From Gallispira sp964526435 (GTDB lineage Bacteria > Bacillota > Clostridia > Lachnospirales > CAG-274), in assembly GCA_964526435.1 (NCBI GenBank), contig CAZGIC010000048.1, forward strand, positions 1-16,049: 16,049 nt of DNA, given 5' to 3'. Within the stretch, counting starts at the first letter, position 1. Each line of letters begins with the position of its first letter. This document shows, piece after piece, positions 15,559-16,049 of the stretch. The notes beneath the pieces are model-generated. The model worked only from the letters and a program-made list of their open reading frames with translations. It had not been told where the DNA came from and did no database searches. Position numbers and translations under genes: made by a program.

Positions 15559-15595
15559 TATACTATAGTATACCAATAATTACAGAAGATTTCAA
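15559..15595 (-). promoter_or_regulatory. Promoter with overlapping palindrome for the hydratase
   Basis: On the minus strand, TTGAAA (15590-15595), 17 nt, then TATACT (15567-15572). The -10 forms one end of a perfect 14-bp palindrome, TATACTATAGTATA (15559-15572), which covers -10 to near the transcription start. The start codon lies 46 nt downstream of the -10. Symmetry at this spot fits a repressor site, though a TA-rich palindrome can also be fortuitous. Confidence 0.72.
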
Positions 15596-15707
15596 TATAA
15601 TTTTTGCTGTTTTGCAGGAATGAATCAATAAAAATTCATTTCAAAGCATATTTTTTCATATTTCTTTTATTTTTTGAATTAAACAACTTATTTCATTTCA
15701 AATAATT

Positions 15708-15895
15708 TTCAAAAACAACAAATTTTATTTGTTGTTTTTGAAGCAGTTGTTATCAAAAAGTGAGCGATTTTTTGCGGAGCAAAATGTTGCGCTTTTTCAA
15801 AAACAACATTTTTTTGTTGTTTTTGAAGCAGTTGTTATCAAAAAGTGAGCGATTTTTTGCGTTAGCAAAATGTTGCGCTTTTTGATAACCACTGC
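15708..15895. repeat. Tandem pair of double-hairpin units
   Basis: A 49-nt exact direct repeat (15728-15776 and 15813-15861, offset 85) plus a 20-nt exact repeat (15778-15797 and 15864-15883, offset 86) define two copies of one unit. Each copy starts with an AT-rich hairpin of CAAAAACAACA type (15710-15740, 13-bp arms; 15798-15825, 11-bp arms). A second hairpin follows in which GCGATTTTTTGC pairs with GCAAAATGTTGCG around 3-4 nt. In the second copy the outer arms GCAG and GTTATCAAAAAG pair with CTTTTTGATAAC and CTGC, making a foldback from 15828 to 15895; the first copy lacks this right arm. No ORF crosses it. 15596-15707 is AT-rich with nothing I can name. Confidence 0.85.
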
Positions 15896-15902
15896 TAATA
15901 AA

Positions 15903-15992
15903 ATAAAACCTTAGTTTTATCTGCTTTCCAAAACAACAATTTTTTGTTGTTTTAGAAAGCAGATACCCCGATGCTTATTGCATCGGGGTATC
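15903..15992. repeat. Three abutting hairpins
   Basis: ATAAAAC-CTTA-GTTTTAT (15903-15920). Then a 21-position stem with one mismatch, ATCTGCTTTC and AAAACAACAA pairing with their complements (15919-15964, loop TTTT). Then a perfect 13-bp GC-rich stem, GATACCCCGATGC (15962-15974 with 15980-15992, loop TTATT). Neighbouring stems share 2-3 bases. The middle one carries the same AAAACAACA/TGTTGTTTT core as the units to its left. No U-run follows the last stem on either strand. 15993-16049 shows no gene that I can support. Confidence 0.82.
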
Positions 15993-16049
15993 TATGTCAT
16001 ATCCCTCAAATATTATATTACAAGTCCCATTAAAATATTTTAATAATGT

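Noticed and set aside
15962..15992. GC-rich 13-bp hairpin as a Rho-independent terminator
   Set aside because: No T-run follows the stem on either strand; it abuts another stem instead.

Overview
The window is a low-GC, AT-rich segment of a Firmicutes chromosome, most likely an anaerobic Clostridia or Lachnospirales-type gut bacterium. This is inferred from sigma-A promoters with very AT-rich spacers, strong AGGAGG-type ribosome sites, the clostridial G/K-type phosphofructokinase, and an S-layer-homology protein with a cohesin-like domain. All ten genes that I accept lie on the minus strand. I saw no rRNA, tRNA, transposase, phage gene or CRISPR array.

Layout, left to right (transcription runs right to left). 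(1) 1-826: a small helical hypothetical gene with its own promoter and terminator. (2) 777-2282: a monocistronic secreted protein with a cohesin-like domain, a Ser/Thr linker and three SLH domains. (3) 2347-7504: a probable transcription unit rnr (RNase R) -> two translationally coupled RimK-like ATP-grasp ligases -> pfkA, closed by a strong terminator. rnr is flanked on both sides by heptanucleotide repeat arrays (CCTCACT/CCTAACT), and the left array supplies the last codons and the stop codon of rnr. (4) 7774-13097: lower glycolysis, in transcription order pgk, tpiA, gpmI, eno, with an intrinsic terminator after eno. gap, often first in such clusters, is not here. (5) 13226-15595: an aconitase-superfamily hydratase of the YbhJ-like kind, with a textbook promoter whose -10 is embedded in a perfect 14-bp palindrome. 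(6) 15596-16049: non-coding DNA with an unusual cluster of about 285 bp of abutting hairpins, including a tandem duplication with a 49-nt exact repeat.

Functionally, pgk, tpiA, gpmI, eno and pfkA give five glycolytic enzymes within about 10.6 kb, in two units. The hydratase is a plausible carbon-metabolism neighbour of unknown substrate. The least explained parts are the ATP-grasp pair placed between RNase R and phosphofructokinase, the paired heptamer arrays around rnr, and the hairpin cluster at the right end.
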